In this document: positions 50,627 through 61,205 of the stretch, in pieces | Numbering within the stretch: the stretch's first letter is position 1 | Layout: every line of letters starts with the position of its first letter | Assembly (NCBI GenBank): GCA_903916755.1 | Contig: CAIWXW010000087.1 | Span: 62,001-126,000, forward strand | Reading direction: 5' to 3' | Origin: an uncultured Opitutaceae bacterium | GTDB taxonomy: Bacteria > Verrucomicrobiota > Verrucomicrobiia > Opitutales > Opitutaceae | Length of the DNA stretch: 64,000 nucleotides | The notes under the pieces: model-generated | Told to the model about the DNA's origin: nothing | Seen by the model: the letters and a program-made list of their open reading frames with translations, nothing else | Database searches by the model: none | Position numbers and translations under genes: made by a program

Positions 50627-52052
50627 ATGTCCCCGTCCCCTGCGGTTCGGCCAACCCCGCCCGCTCGCCCTTGGTACGCGCGGCTGCCGCGACAGCCGCA
50701 CGCCGTTTTCCTCTGCCTGGCGCTGACATTCGGTCTGGGTGTGCTGGCGGCCAATCCGCCGTTCCAGGCACCGGACGAGTGGGAGAATTTCTACCGGGCC
50801 TTCCAGGTCAGCGAGGGCACAATCGTGGGCGAGAAATCGGAAACGGGGGCCGGCGGCATGCTGCCGGGCTCGCTGGGCTTCGCCGCCGCCCCCATGGGCA
50901 TCGCCTTCCATCCTGAGCGGAAGATGAGCGGCGCGATCTTCCGGCAGATGCTGTACCCAATCTTCACCGACTGGCACGGGGCACCGAGGGGGTTCATGGA
51001 TTTCCGCCACACCGTCATCTACGCGCCGGTCGGTTACGCGCCGCAGGCGCTGGGCATCGACCTCGGGAAGCTGCTCACGCTCGGCGACCTGGGTGTCATG
51101 TACCTGGCCCGCCTCGCCGGCTTCGCCGCCTGCGTGGGCCTCGGCTACACCGCGCTGCGCCGGATGCCCTTCTACCGTTGGAGCCTGATGCTCCTCCTCT
51201 TGGCGCCCATGGGGTTCTATCTCATGGGCTCGATCGCCCAGGATGGCGTCCTGATCGGCGAGGGCGCCCTCTTCGTCGCCGTGCTCGCCGGCCTGGCGGC
51301 GAACCCTGGCCGGGCGCCCACGCGGGGGGAATGCGCCCAGCTGCTGGTGCTGGCGGCGCTGATGCCGATTGCCAAGTTTGTCTATTTGCCGATGGCTTGC
51401 CTGGCGCTCGTGGCCGTGCTGCCCCCGCCTGTCGGGGTGGGCGGCCCGAATCGGCTTCGCCGCCGCGTTCGCCCTGGTTTGCTTGCTGCCCGTCTGGGGC
51501 TGGGGCCACGTAATTTCCTCCCTCTATATCCCGGGACGTACGGACATTCCACTCGACCCGGTGGCCCAGCTGCACGGGGTCGCCCGTGCGCCGTGGGCCT
51601 TCGTCGCGCTGGTGGGGCGGACGCTGGCCGCGCGCGGTGGCGACATCTACCGCATGGCAGTCGGCGATCTCGGCTGGGTCGACACCGCCCTCCCCGGCTG
51701 GTTCTACCCCACGTACGGGATCGGCCTGCTGGCCTGCATCGCGGTGGAATCCGGCGGCGCGCCGCGAATGGCTTGGTGGCAGCGACTGCTCCTGCCTGCG
51801 GCCGCCCTTGCCTGCGCGCTCCTCGTCTTTCTCGCGATGTACGCCAACTGGAACGCCCCCGGCTCGCGCACGCCGATCGACGGGATCCAGGGGCGTTACT
51901 TTCTGCCGCTGGCTCCGCTGGTCCTGATCGCCGGTCCGCGCTGGGGCGCCTGGCGCGCTCCGGCCTGGGCTCCCGCCGCGCTGGGCGGGCTACTCGGGGT
52001 GATCAGTGCGGCCGTGTGCCTGTGGGCGGTGGTTACACGCTATTATCTCTAA
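50627..52052 (+). pseudogene. DUF2142-family membrane protein gene with a single-base frameshift
   Basis: Homologous along its length to the 39014-40606 protein. The first frame runs from the ATG at 50627 with LAANPPFQAPDEWENFYRAF, and continues to about 51421. The homologous sequence then moves to the +1 frame (LSGWAARIGFAAAFALVC; TDIPLDPVAQLHGVARAP; DTALPGWFYPTYG) and ends at 52052. The shift falls at a run of five C (51422-51426). With four C the frame would read AVLPRLSGW, which aligns with the paralogue's FVWPRLDSV. It is a pseudogene, a sequencing or assembly error, or a slippery tract. Coding quality past the shift is intact, which favours a recent event or an error. Confidence 0.83.
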
Positions 52053-52088
52053 CCTTTAGCGGAGGGGAGGCATAGGACGTGGCTCCCA

Positions 52089-52907
52089 CTAGGCATGCAG
52101 GCTGATATTGCTCTCTGCAACCCGCCCCATCACCGGCTCGGTCTGGAGGAGATAGGGGGCCGCTTTGTCGCGATCGAGATAGACCGGAACGGAAAGGCCC
52201 ATCCGGCCGCGGGCCCGGGCCAGGCTGACCCCCAGGACGCCAAGGCCGTATTTCAGGCTGCGACGGAAATTGATGGAGGAGGCCTCGGGGAAATACTTGG
52301 TCGGACAGGATATCTCGGCGATCCGGTAGCCCCAATGGTGGCACTGGACCAGCATCTGGTTATCGAACACGAAGTCATCCGAGTTGGCCAGGAGCGGCAG
52401 GGACGACAACACCTTCCGCGAAAAGGCCCGGTAACCCGTATGGTACTCGGACAGCTTCTGGCCGATGAGAAGGTTCTGTGCCAGGGTAAGGAATCGGTTG
52501 GAGATGTACTTGTAGAGCGGCATGCCGCCCCCCAGGGCACCCCGGCCCAGGATCCGGGAACCAATCGCCACATCGTATACGCCTGACGCAACCATTTGGG
52601 CCATAGCAGGAAGCAGGCGGGGATCGTACTGATAGTCAGGGTGGAGCATCACCACGATATCCGCCCCCGTCGCCAGAGCCAGGGCGTAGCACGTCTTCTG
52701 GTTGCCTCCATATCCGTGGTTCCGGCGGTGGAAGGCGTAGCGCAGGCCCAGGCGCACGGTGATTTCCCTCGTTGCATCCGTGCTGTTGTCGTCCACCACG
52801 ATGATGTCATCCACCACCGACCGGTCGATCTCGGCGACGGTCTTTTCCAGCGTGGAGGCCGCGTTGTAGGCCGGCAGCACGGCGCAGACTTTGTAGTGGT
52901 TGATCAT
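52089..52907 (-). CDS. GT2 glycosyltransferase (polyprenyl-phosphate type)
   Basis: A 272-residue family-2 transferase. Motifs are [38 protein letters not shown] at the metal site, and [15 protein letters not shown]. The ATG at 52907 gives the family N-terminus; the track start at 53006 reaches into the divergent epimerase. It is the only minus-strand gene between 40.6 and 63.6 kb and shares a 76-base divergent region with the epimerase at 52984. The HTGYRAFS motif is common in transferases of this type that lack membrane helices. The sugar is unknown. Confidence 0.84.
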   Translation of the reverse strand: MINHYKVCAVLPAYNAASTLEKTVAEIDRSVVDDIIVVDDNSTDATREITVRLGLRYAFHRRNHGYGGNQKTCYALALATGADIVVMLHPDYQYDPRLLPAMAQMVASGVYDVAIGSRILGRGALGGGMPLYKYISNRFLTLAQNLLIGQKLSEYHTGYRAFSRKVLSSLPLLANSDDFVFDNQMLVQCHHWGYRIAEISCPTKYFPEASSINFRRSLKYGLGVLGVSLARARGRMGLSVPVYLDRDKAAPYLLQTEPVMGRVAESNISLHA

Positions 52908-52983
52908 CGGGGGAGGGGAACACCCATAGGCGGTCGAAATACCGTTGGCAAGTAACCCATTTCCGGCCAGAAACTTCCTTTTC

Positions 52984-54050
<1,067 letters not shown>

Positions 54051-54054
<4 letters not shown>

Positions 54055-54521
54055 AGCCGGCTCTGGCCGCCCTGGCTTTCATGGCTGTCGTCGCCGCCGC
54101 CGCGCGGGCCCAAAGCCCGACCGCGCTGGCCAAGGATTCTCCCTTTTCAGGGCCGGCCAGTCCGGCGGCCACCGCCGCGCGCCCGACCGAGCCGGTGCAA
54201 TTGACCGGAGTCAGCGCGAGCGCGGCAGGCGTCCGGCTTTGCCTCTATGACCTGGCGACCCGGCACAGCCGCTGGCTCGGGGTCGGCGCCGCCGCCGATG
54301 GCATTCAGGTCGTCAGCTATGACGAGAACCGCCAGGCGGCGGTGATTTCCCTGGGCGGCGTCCAGCATACCGTGACCTTGCAGGAATGGCAGACGGCCTC
54401 CCTGGCCGCGGCCAGCCCGGAAGCGAAGGCGCGGGAAGCGCGGCTGCTGAGCGGCGACCTGCTGGATATCGGGCTGCAGCAGCGCAAGGCCGCTGCGGCG
54501 CAAAAATCCGCGGGCAACTAG
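54051..54521 (+). CDS. Small exported hypothetical protein
   Basis: A 156-residue protein with a signal peptide ([18 protein letters not shown]) and a short beta-rich core: [34 protein letters not shown] and HTVTLQE. A Gln/Ala/Lys-rich tail ends it. The core could be a small SH3-like or PilP/GspC-like beta fold, but I cannot place it in a family. The ATG at 54051 gives the ATGA overlap with the epimerase; the track start at 54021 lies inside that gene. It sits oddly between two sugar epimerases. Confidence 0.7.
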
Positions 54522-54530
54522 GAAGCCGTC

Positions 54531-55607
54531 ATGCGCATCCTCATCTCCGGAGCCTGCGGCTTTGTCGGCAGCACCCTCGCCCGGGAACTGGCCCAGCGGC
54601 CGAGACCACCCGAACTCGTCGGCTTCGACAATTTCGTCCGGCCCGGCAGCGAGATGAACCGGGCGGAATTGCGGAAACTCGGCGTAAAGCTTTTTCACGG
54701 CGACCTGCGGCTGGCCAGCGACCTCGAGACCCTGCCGCCCTGCGACTGGGTGATTGATGCCGCCGCCAATCCCAGCGTCCTGGCCGGGGTCGACGGGCGC
54801 ACCAGCTCCCGGCAGGTGGTGGAGCACAACCTCGTTGGTACCGTCAATCTCCTGGAATACTGCAAGCTGCACCGGGCCGGACTGGTGCTCCTCAGCACCA
54901 GCCGCGTCTACAGCATCGCACCTCTGGCCCGCCTGCCGGTGACTATCGCCGACCGGGCGTTCCGGCCGAATCTACCGGTGATCGGATCGATGCCCGGGCT
55001 CTCCGCGGCCGGCGTGAGCGAGGCGTTTCCGACCGCCGCTCCCGTCTCGCTCTACGGCGCCACCAAGCTCGCCAGCGAGGCGCTCGCGCTGGAGTACGGC
55101 GAAGCCTTCAACCTGCCGGTCTTCATCAACCGCTGCGGAGTCCTCGCCGGCGCCGGCCAGTTCGGCCGGCCAGACCAGGGCATTTTCGCGTTTTGGATCA
55201 ATCGCTGGCTCCGGGACCGTCCGCTCGAGTACATCGGTTTCGACGGACAGGGCCATCAGGTGCGCGACTGCCTGCATCCTCGCGACCTCGTCCCCCTGCT
55301 GGATCGGCAGTTCGCGGCCCCCGGTCTTCCTAGCGGCGACCGGATCTGCAATGTCGGGGGCGGCGTGGCTTCCGCCTATTCGCTGCGGCAGCTGAGCGAC
55401 TGGTGCGCCGGCCGGTTCGGCCCGCGGAGTGTGACTGCCGCGACGGCCCCTCGGGCCTTCGACCTGCCCTGGATGGTGCTCGACGCGGGCCAAGCCCAGC
55501 GGCTATGGCAATGGCGCCCGCAGACCCCCGTGGCGGCGATCTTGGACGAGATCGCAGTGCACGCGCAGGGCCATCCCGACTGGCTCGATGTTTCGGCCCC
55601 CCTGTGA
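54531..55607 (+). CDS. NAD-dependent nucleotide-sugar epimerase (extended SDR)
   Basis: A 358-residue extended SDR. The Rossmann motif is ISGACGFVGSTLA, the Ser region is LLSTSRVYS and the catalytic pair is SLYGATK. INRCGVLAGAGQFGRPDQG is the substrate-side loop, and QVRDCLHPRDL is typical of CDP-paratose 2-epimerase-type proteins. It thus resembles the gene at 52984 in family but is not a close copy. The end overlaps the next gene by GTGA. It starts nine bases after the preceding gene. Confidence 0.85.
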   Translation: MRILISGACGFVGSTLARELAQRPRPPELVGFDNFVRPGSEMNRAELRKLGVKLFHGDLRLASDLETLPPCDWVIDAAANPSVLAGVDGRTSSRQVVEHNLVGTVNLLEYCKLHRAGLVLLSTSRVYSIAPLARLPVTIADRAFRPNLPVIGSMPGLSAAGVSEAFPTAAPVSLYGATKLASEALALEYGEAFNLPVFINRCGVLAGAGQFGRPDQGIFAFWINRWLRDRPLEYIGFDGQGHQVRDCLHPRDLVPLLDRQFAAPGLPSGDRICNVGGGVASAYSLRQLSDWCAGRFGPRSVTAATAPRAFDLPWMVLDAGQAQRLWQWRPQTPVAAILDEIAVHAQGHPDWLDVSAPL

Positions 55608-56380
55608 CGCCCGCCCCGGACCAGACCCTGCCGGCGCTGACCCTCTTTTCGGTCGTTATCCCGGCCCGCGACGAAGAGGCGTCCCTGCCCGCCACCCTGC
55701 GGGCGCTGCACGCGGAATTCACGCGCGAGGGAATCCCGCACGAACTCATCGTGGTGGACGACGGCAGCACGGACGGAACTTGGGCGATTCTGGAGGGACT
55801 GCAGGGCGATATCCCGACCCTGGCGCCCGTGCGCAACCCCGGGCCGCATGGCTTCGGGCGGGCCATCGTCCGCGGCTTCGACCGCATCAGGGGAGATGCA
55901 GTCGTCATCGTGATGGCGGACGCCTCCGATTCGCCGGCCGACGCGGTGCGGTACTGGCGTCTGCTCAACGCGGGCTACGAATGTGTCTTCGGCAGCCGCT
56001 TTGTGCGGGGGGGCCAGGTGGTGGACTATCCGCGGGTGAAGCTCTTCGTCAACCGACTCGCCAACCTCTTCATCCGCGTCCTCTTCGCTGTGCCGCTCAA
56101 TGACACGACCAACGCCTTCAAGGCCTACCGGCGGGGCGTGATCGAGGGCTGCCGGCCGTATTTGGCGCCGCACTTCAACCTCACCGTCGAGATCCCCCTC
56201 AAGGCGATTGCGCGCGGCTATACCTGGACCGTGACGCCCATCTCCTGGCAGAACCGGAAGCACGGAATCGCCAAACTCAAAATCAAGGAAATGGGAAGCC
56301 GGTATTTTTTCATCTGCATGTATGTGTGGCTGGAAAAATACTTCAGTCGGGGTGACTATCGGAAAAAGAACTCTCTATGA
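55604..56380 (+). CDS. GT2 glycosyltransferase (DPM1-like)
   Basis: A 258-residue transferase if started at the GTG at 55604, which overlaps the previous stop (GTGA). The long track ORF from 55403 is a shadow before that point. Motifs are SVVIPARDEEASLP, IVVDDGSTDGTW, and VIVMADASDSPAD at the metal site, with NDTTNAFKAYRR in the second half. No membrane segment is evident. It is coupled by ATGA to the rmlD-like gene and probably loads one sugar of this region on a carrier lipid. Confidence 0.85.
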   Translation: MTPAPDQTLPALTLFSVVIPARDEEASLPATLRALHAEFTREGIPHELIVVDDGSTDGTWAILEGLQGDIPTLAPVRNPGPHGFGRAIVRGFDRIRGDAVVIVMADASDSPADAVRYWRLLNAGYECVFGSRFVRGGQVVDYPRVKLFVNRLANLFIRVLFAVPLNDTTNAFKAYRRGVIEGCRPYLAPHFNLTVEIPLKAIARGYTWTVTPISWQNRKHGIAKLKIKEMGSRYFFICMYVWLEKYFSRGDYRKKNSL

Positions 56381-57252
56381 TCTATCTTCTCGGAGGCTCC
56401 GGTTATGTGGGCCAGGCCTATCAAACGCTGCTCACGCGCAAGGGCATTCCCTTTCGCAACCTGCGCCGGGCGGAGGTGGACTACACCAACCCCGCCGTGC
56501 TGCGCGCCGCCCTGGAACGGGACCGGCCGAGCTTCCTGATCAACGCCGCGGGTTACACCGGCAAGCCCAACGTGGATGCCTGCGAGCTCCACAAGACCGA
56601 CTGCCTCTTCGGCAACGCCGTCCTGCCGGGCATCATCGCCGAGGCCTGCGGCGCGGCCGGCGTCCCCTGGGGGCACGTGTCGTCCGGTTGCATCTACAAT
56701 GGCAGCCGGGCCGACGGAAAGGGTTTTACCGAGGACGACACCCCCAATTTCTCCTTTCGCGCCAACCACTGCTCGTTCTACAGCGGCTGCAAGGCCCTGG
56801 GCGAGGAGGTGCTGTCCGGCCAGCCCCAGGTCTACGTGTGGCGCCTGCGCATCCCCTTTGACCAGCACGAGAACCCGCGCAACTACCTGACCAAGCTGAT
56901 GCGCTACGCCCGCCTCCTCGCCGCCGCCAATTCCCTCTCGGAACTGCAGGAGTTCGTGGCCGCGACGTTCGCCTGCTGGGAGCAGCACGTCCCCTTCGGC
57001 ACCTACAACGTGACCAATCCCGGCGCCATCACGACGCATTAGGTGGTCGACATGATCCGCCAGAGCAAGGTGTGCGAGAAGGAGTTCAGCTTCTTCAAGG
57101 ACGAAGACGAGTTCATGCTGACGGCAGCCAAGACGCCGCGCTCGAACTGTGTCCTGGACGCCTCGAAGCTGGCCCGCGCCGGCATTCCCATGACCGAGGT
57201 CCACGATTCAGTCGCCCGCGCCCTCAAGAACTGGGTGCCCGCCAAGTCATGA
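56377..57252 (+). pseudogene. RmlD-like sugar-nucleotide reductase gene with an in-frame amber stop
   Basis: The 5' part (221 residues) is an extended SDR of the RmlD type: LLGGSGYVGQAY, INAAGYTGKPNVDACE, SSGCIYNG and YSGCKALGEE. It stops at TAG (57040-57042) in the middle of a conserved stretch. The same frame then continues without further stops for 69 codons ([24 protein letters not shown]) to 57252. The total of about 291 residues is the normal length of the family, so one gene is interrupted. The rmlB start overlaps the final stop by ATGA, which keeps operon coupling. A GTG follows the TAG at once and might allow re-initiation. A CAG-to-TAG change is the simplest origin; a sequence error is possible. 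Confidence 0.82.
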
Positions 57253-58325
57253 ACTTCCTGGTCACCGGCGGCTGCGGCTTCATCGGCAGCAATTTCATCC
57301 GGCAGCGCCTGACGGAGCAGGGCTCGGCCCTGACCCGGCTGGTGAACCTGGACAAGCTGACCTATGCGGGGAACCCGGCCAACCTGGCCGACCTCGCCGG
57401 CGATCCGCGGTATGTGTTCTCCCATGGCGACATCGGGGATGAGGCGCTGACCGCCCGCCTGTTGTCCGAACATGCCATTGACGCCGTCGTGAATTTCGCC
57501 GCCGAGTCGCATGTGGACCGTTCGATCGATTCGCCCGAGCCCTTCTTCGAGACCAATGTCGTCGGCACGCTCCGGCTGCTCAACGCGGCCCGCCGCCACT
57601 GGGCGTCGCTGGCGCCCGAAAAGAAGGCGGCTTTCCGCTTCCTCCACGTCTCGACCGATGAAGTCTACGGCACGCTGGAGCCGGCCGACCCCGCCTTCAC
57701 GGAAAAGACCCCCTTCGCCCCGAACAGCCCCTATGCCGCCTCGAAGGCCGCCAGCGACCACACCGTCCGGTCCTTCCAGCATACCTACAAGCTGCCGACC
57801 CTGACGACCAACTGCTCGAACAACTACGGCCCCTACCATTTTCCGGAAAAGCTGATCCCGCTCGTCATCCTCAATGCCATCGACGGCAAGCCCCTTCCGA
57901 TTTACGGGGACGGCCAGCAGATCCGCGACTGGCTCTATGTCGAGGACCACGCCCGGGCGATCTGGGAGGTCCTGCGGCGCGGCCGGGTCGGCGAGACTTA
58001 CAACGTGGGCGGCTTGAACGAGCGGCCCAATCTCGAGGTGGTCCAGCGCATTTGCAGCCTGCTCGACGCCAAGTCCCCCCGGGCCGACGGAAAATCCTAC
58101 GCGACCCAGATCACCTACGTCACCGACCGTCCCGGCCATGACCGCCGCTACGCGATCGACTGCGCCAAGATCCAGGGCGAGCTCGGCTGGCAGCCCCGCG
58201 AATCCTTCGAGACGGGCCTGGCGAAGACGGTGGATTGGTATTTGGCGAACCGCAGCTGGTGCCACGACATCACCACCAGCCGCTACCAGCGACAAAGGCT
58301 CGGCAGCGGCGGCAAAACCGCCTAA
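57249..58325 (+). CDS. rmlB: dTDP-glucose 4,6-dehydratase
   Basis: A 358-residue extended SDR. Signature motifs of RmlB are clear: [34 protein letters not shown], the catalytic STDEVYG, the [10 protein letters not shown] pair, and [15 protein letters not shown]. The start ATG at 57249 overlaps the preceding stop (ATGA). With rmlA downstream it converts glucose 1-phosphate via dTDP-glucose to dTDP-4-keto-6-deoxyglucose. rmlC is not present in the window, so the end sugar may be something other than rhamnose, or rmlC may be elsewhere. Confidence 0.94.
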   Translation: MNFLVTGGCGFIGSNFIRQRLTEQGSALTRLVNLDKLTYAGNPANLADLAGDPRYVFSHGDIGDEALTARLLSEHAIDAVVNFAAESHVDRSIDSPEPFFETNVVGTLRLLNAARRHWASLAPEKKAAFRFLHVSTDEVYGTLEPADPAFTEKTPFAPNSPYAASKAASDHTVRSFQHTYKLPTLTTNCSNNYGPYHFPEKLIPLVILNAIDGKPLPIYGDGQQIRDWLYVEDHARAIWEVLRRGRVGETYNVGGLNERPNLEVVQRICSLLDAKSPRADGKSYATQITYVTDRPGHDRRYAIDCAKIQGELGWQPRESFETGLAKTVDWYLANRSWCHDITTSRYQRQRLGSGGKTA

Positions 58326-58343
58326 GCAGGCAGGCGACCCCCC

Positions 58344-59228
58344 ATGCAGCGCAAAGGCATCATCCTCGCCGGCGGCTCCGGCACCCGGCTCTATCCGCTG
58401 ACAATCGCCGTGAGCAAGCAGCTCATGCCGATCTACGACAAACCGATGGTGTACTATCCCCTGTCGGTGCTGATGCAGTCCGGCATCCGGGACATCCTGG
58501 TGATTTCGACCCCCCAGGACCTGCCCCTCTTCCGGCGGCTGCTGGGCGACGGCGCCGCCATGGGCCTGCGGCTGAGCTACGCCGAACAGCCCAATCCCGA
58601 GGGCCTGGCGCAGGCCTTCGTCATCGGGGCGGACTTTGTGGGCGACGCGCCCTCGGCGCTGATCCTCGGCGACAATCTCTTCTATGGCCAGGACCTGGCC
58701 AAGTCCCTGGAACGCGCCGCCGCGCGCGAGACGGGGGCCACGATCTTCGGCTACCATGTCGCCGATCCGACCTCGTACGGCGTGGTCGAGTTCGCCCCGG
58801 ACGGCAAGGTCGTCTCGCTCGAGGAAAAGCCCGTCCAGCCGAAGTCCAATTTCGCCATCCCCGGCATTTATTTCTACGATCGCGACGTCGTGCGCCTGGC
58901 GCGGGCGCTGAAACCGTCCAAACGCGGGGAACTCGAGATCACCGACCTCAACCGGCTCTATCTCGAGGCCGGCCGGCTGCACGTGGAGCTGCTGGGCCGC
59001 GGCACCGCCTGGCTCGACACCGGCACCCACGATTCACTCCTCGAGGCCGCGCAATTCGTCCACGTGATCGAGCACCGGCAGGGCCTGAAGATCGCCTGTC
59101 CCGAGGAGATCGCCTGGAGCAAGGGCTGGATCGACCGTCCCCGCCTCGAAGCCGGCGTGGCCCGGATGGGCAAGTCGGCCTACGGGCAGTACCTGCGGCG
59201 CCTCCTCGCGGAAACGTCCCGCGGCTGA
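58344..59228 (+). CDS. rmlA: Glucose-1-phosphate thymidylyltransferase
   Basis: A 294-residue nucleotidyltransferase with the near-invariant RmlA features: [44 protein letters not shown] with the metal-binding Asp, and [20 protein letters not shown]. The length matches the family. It forms dTDP-glucose for RmlB, 18 bases upstream. Feedback inhibition by dTDP-rhamnose is known for the family, but nothing here speaks to it. Confidence 0.95.
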   Translation: MQRKGIILAGGSGTRLYPLTIAVSKQLMPIYDKPMVYYPLSVLMQSGIRDILVISTPQDLPLFRRLLGDGAAMGLRLSYAEQPNPEGLAQAFVIGADFVGDAPSALILGDNLFYGQDLAKSLERAAARETGATIFGYHVADPTSYGVVEFAPDGKVVSLEEKPVQPKSNFAIPGIYFYDRDVVRLARALKPSKRGELEITDLNRLYLEAGRLHVELLGRGTAWLDTGTHDSLLEAAQFVHVIEHRQGLKIACPEEIAWSKGWIDRPRLEAGVARMGKSAYGQYLRRLLAETSRG

Positions 59229-59241
59229 ACCGGTTGGCCGG

Positions 59242-60213
59242 ATGCCCGCGCGCCCTCCCCTTCCGGTCACCTCGCCCGCGCCGGATCCGCGGTTGAGCGT
59301 GGTGATCTCCCTCTTCAATTGCCTGCCGCTGACGCAGGCGATCCTGGCGGCCCTCCCGGCCACCCTGCCGGCGGGCCTCAGCTACGAGATCATCCTGGTC
59401 GATGATGGCAGCACGGACGGCACCCGGGAATGGCTGACGACCTTGGCGGCTCCCTGTGTGGTTATCCTCAATCCGGAGAACTTGGGCTATGGCGCGGCCA
59501 ACAACCGGGGCGCGGCCCGGGCACGGGGGGAATACCTGGCCCTGATCAATAATGACCTGGTCCTTTCGCCCGGGTGGCTCGAGCCGATGCTGGCCGTGCA
59601 CGCCGCCTTGGGGGAGCGGGCCGGGATCGTCGGCAATATCCAGACGAATGCCCACACCGGCGAGGTGGACCACGCCGGCATCGTGTTCAATCACCAGGGC
59701 AAGCCGGAGCATGACCGCGCCGCCCCCTCCCGGCTGGCCCGCTGGCTCCGACCGACGCGACGGGTCGCGGCGACGACCGGCGCCTGCCTGCTCCTCAGCA
59801 CAGCCCTGTGGCGCGAATTAGGCGGCTTTGACGAGGGTTACATGAACGGATGCGAGGATGTAGACCTGTGCCTGCGCGCGCGCCTGGCCGGCCGGATCAG
59901 CGCGGTGGCGCTGCGCAGCGTGGTCGGTCACCACATCAGCTCCTCGCCGGGGCGCAAAAAGCGGGATGAGGCGAACACCCAGCGGCTGGCCCTCCGGTGG
60001 CGCGACACCTTGATCCAGCTGGGTGTGCCCGCCTGGTGCCGGCATTATCTCCGGGGCGACCCTGCCACGCTGCCCGACCGCGCCCTGGCCCGGGAATGCG
60101 TGGCCTTTCTCCTCGGCCTGCGCCGGACCCCGCCCACGGGGGCGTGCGCGGGCCTCCAAGCCGCCCTCGAGCTCGAATTGCAGCGCTGGCAGGCCCTGGG
60201 CGGCCCGCGCTGA
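59242..60213 (+). CDS. GT2 glycosyltransferase (rhamnosyltransferase-like)
   Basis: A 323-residue transferase with SVVISLFNCLPLTQ, ILVDDGSTDGTREW, GYGAANNRGAARA and LINNDLVLSPGWLEPM, and in the second half GFDEGYMNGCEDVDLCLRA. The NNRG and EDVDLC motifs resemble WbbL/rhamnosyltransferase-like GT2s and the second GT2 domain of the 44015 protein. It has no membrane segment. It sits 13 bases after rmlA and may use the deoxyhexose made by that pathway. It is the last clear glycan gene before the metal-related genes. Confidence 0.85.
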   Translation: MPARPPLPVTSPAPDPRLSVVISLFNCLPLTQAILAALPATLPAGLSYEIILVDDGSTDGTREWLTTLAAPCVVILNPENLGYGAANNRGAARARGEYLALINNDLVLSPGWLEPMLAVHAALGERAGIVGNIQTNAHTGEVDHAGIVFNHQGKPEHDRAAPSRLARWLRPTRRVAATTGACLLLSTALWRELGGFDEGYMNGCEDVDLCLRARLAGRISAVALRSVVGHHISSSPGRKKRDEANTQRLALRWRDTLIQLGVPAWCRHYLRGDPATLPDRALARECVAFLLGLRRTPPTGACAGLQAALELELQRWQALGGPR

Positions 60214-60223
60214 CCCCAGGGCC

Positions 60224-61114
60224 ATGACCGCTCGCTTTCGCTGGTTTTGCGCTGGAGTCGCCGCCGCCCTGCTCTGCACCAGCGGTGCCCGGGCCGCTCC
60301 GCTGCGCGTCGTCACCCTTTCGCCCCTCCTCACCGAAATCGCCCAGGCCATTGGCGGACCGGAAGTCGTGGTCACGAGCCTCCTGCCGCCGGGGGTGGAC
60401 CCCCACACCTTCGAGCCGGCTCCCGCCGATATGCGGGGCCTGGAACAGGCCGAACTGGTGCTGGCCTCCGGCCTCGGCCTCGAGAACTACCTCGACAAGC
60501 TGGCGGCCAATTCCGGCACGCGGGCCCGGATCCTCGCGGTCGGCGACGCCCTTCGCGACCCGGTGCGGATTCCCGCTCGGGCGGGCCGGGAAGAGGCGGA
60601 TCCCCATTGGTGGAACAGCGTGGCCGCCACGGAGGAGGTTTCCCGCGAGATCAGCCGCGAGCTGACGGCCCAGCGGCCGGAAGCGGCCGCCGGGATCGCC
60701 CTCCGGACCACGGCCTGGCTCGGGCGGCTCGCCGCCCTCGAATCCTGGACGCAGGCGGAGTTTGCCACCCTGCCCCGCGCGCGGCGGCAGCTGGTCACCA
60801 GCCACGACGCCTTTGCGTGGCTCGCGCGCGACTACGGCTTCATCGTCCATCCCGTGGCGGGCGTGAGCCCGGGGGCCGAGCCCAACGCGCGGAATCTCGC
60901 CCGCCTGGTCGACTTGATCCGCCGGGAGCACATTCCGGCGGTGTTCATCGAGAACTCTGAGAGTTCGAAACTGGCCGACGCGCTCGCCCGGGAAACCGGC
61001 GCCCGCATTGGCGGCACCCTCTATCCCGACGGCCTGGTCGCGGAACCCGACGGCGGAACCTATGAGGCGCTCTTTCGTCATAATGTGCTGACGATCGTCG
61101 CCGCCCTGAAGTGA
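60224..61114 (+). CDS. ZnuA-like periplasmic metal-binding protein
   Basis: A 296-residue ABC-transporter substrate-binding protein of the zinc/manganese cluster A-I. It has a signal peptide ([18 protein letters not shown]) and the canonical metal ligands: a first His in [10 protein letters not shown], a second in [10 protein letters not shown], a third in [12 protein letters not shown], and an Asp in TLYPDGL. The His-rich loop of many ZnuA proteins is missing. The ATG at 60224 follows the previous stop by ten bases. The znuB and znuC partners are not in the window. With the next gene it forms a probable zinc-handling pair. Confidence 0.86.
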   Translation: MTARFRWFCAGVAAALLCTSGARAAPLRVVTLSPLLTEIAQAIGGPEVVVTSLLPPGVDPHTFEPAPADMRGLEQAELVLASGLGLENYLDKLAANSGTRARILAVGDALRDPVRIPARAGREEADPHWWNSVAATEEVSREISRELTAQRPEAAAGIALRTTAWLGRLAALESWTQAEFATLPRARRQLVTSHDAFAWLARDYGFIVHPVAGVSPGAEPNARNLARLVDLIRREHIPAVFIENSESSKLADALARETGARIGGTLYPDGLVAEPDGGTYEALFRHNVLTIVAALK

Positions 61115-61205
61115 TCGTAGCTGGCGGACCCGTGCCCGGGCGCGGGGCGGCGGGTCGCTCCGTTGGGTTGCCAGCGGTCCGTTCCTGCCTACGGTCTTCC
61201 TTCCT

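Noticed and set aside
61115-61205. Hairpin (GACCCG and CGGGTC arms) between the ZnuA-like and COG0523 genes as terminator or Zur site
   Set aside because: There is no T-run and no recognisable AT-rich Zur palindrome, so neither call can be supported.
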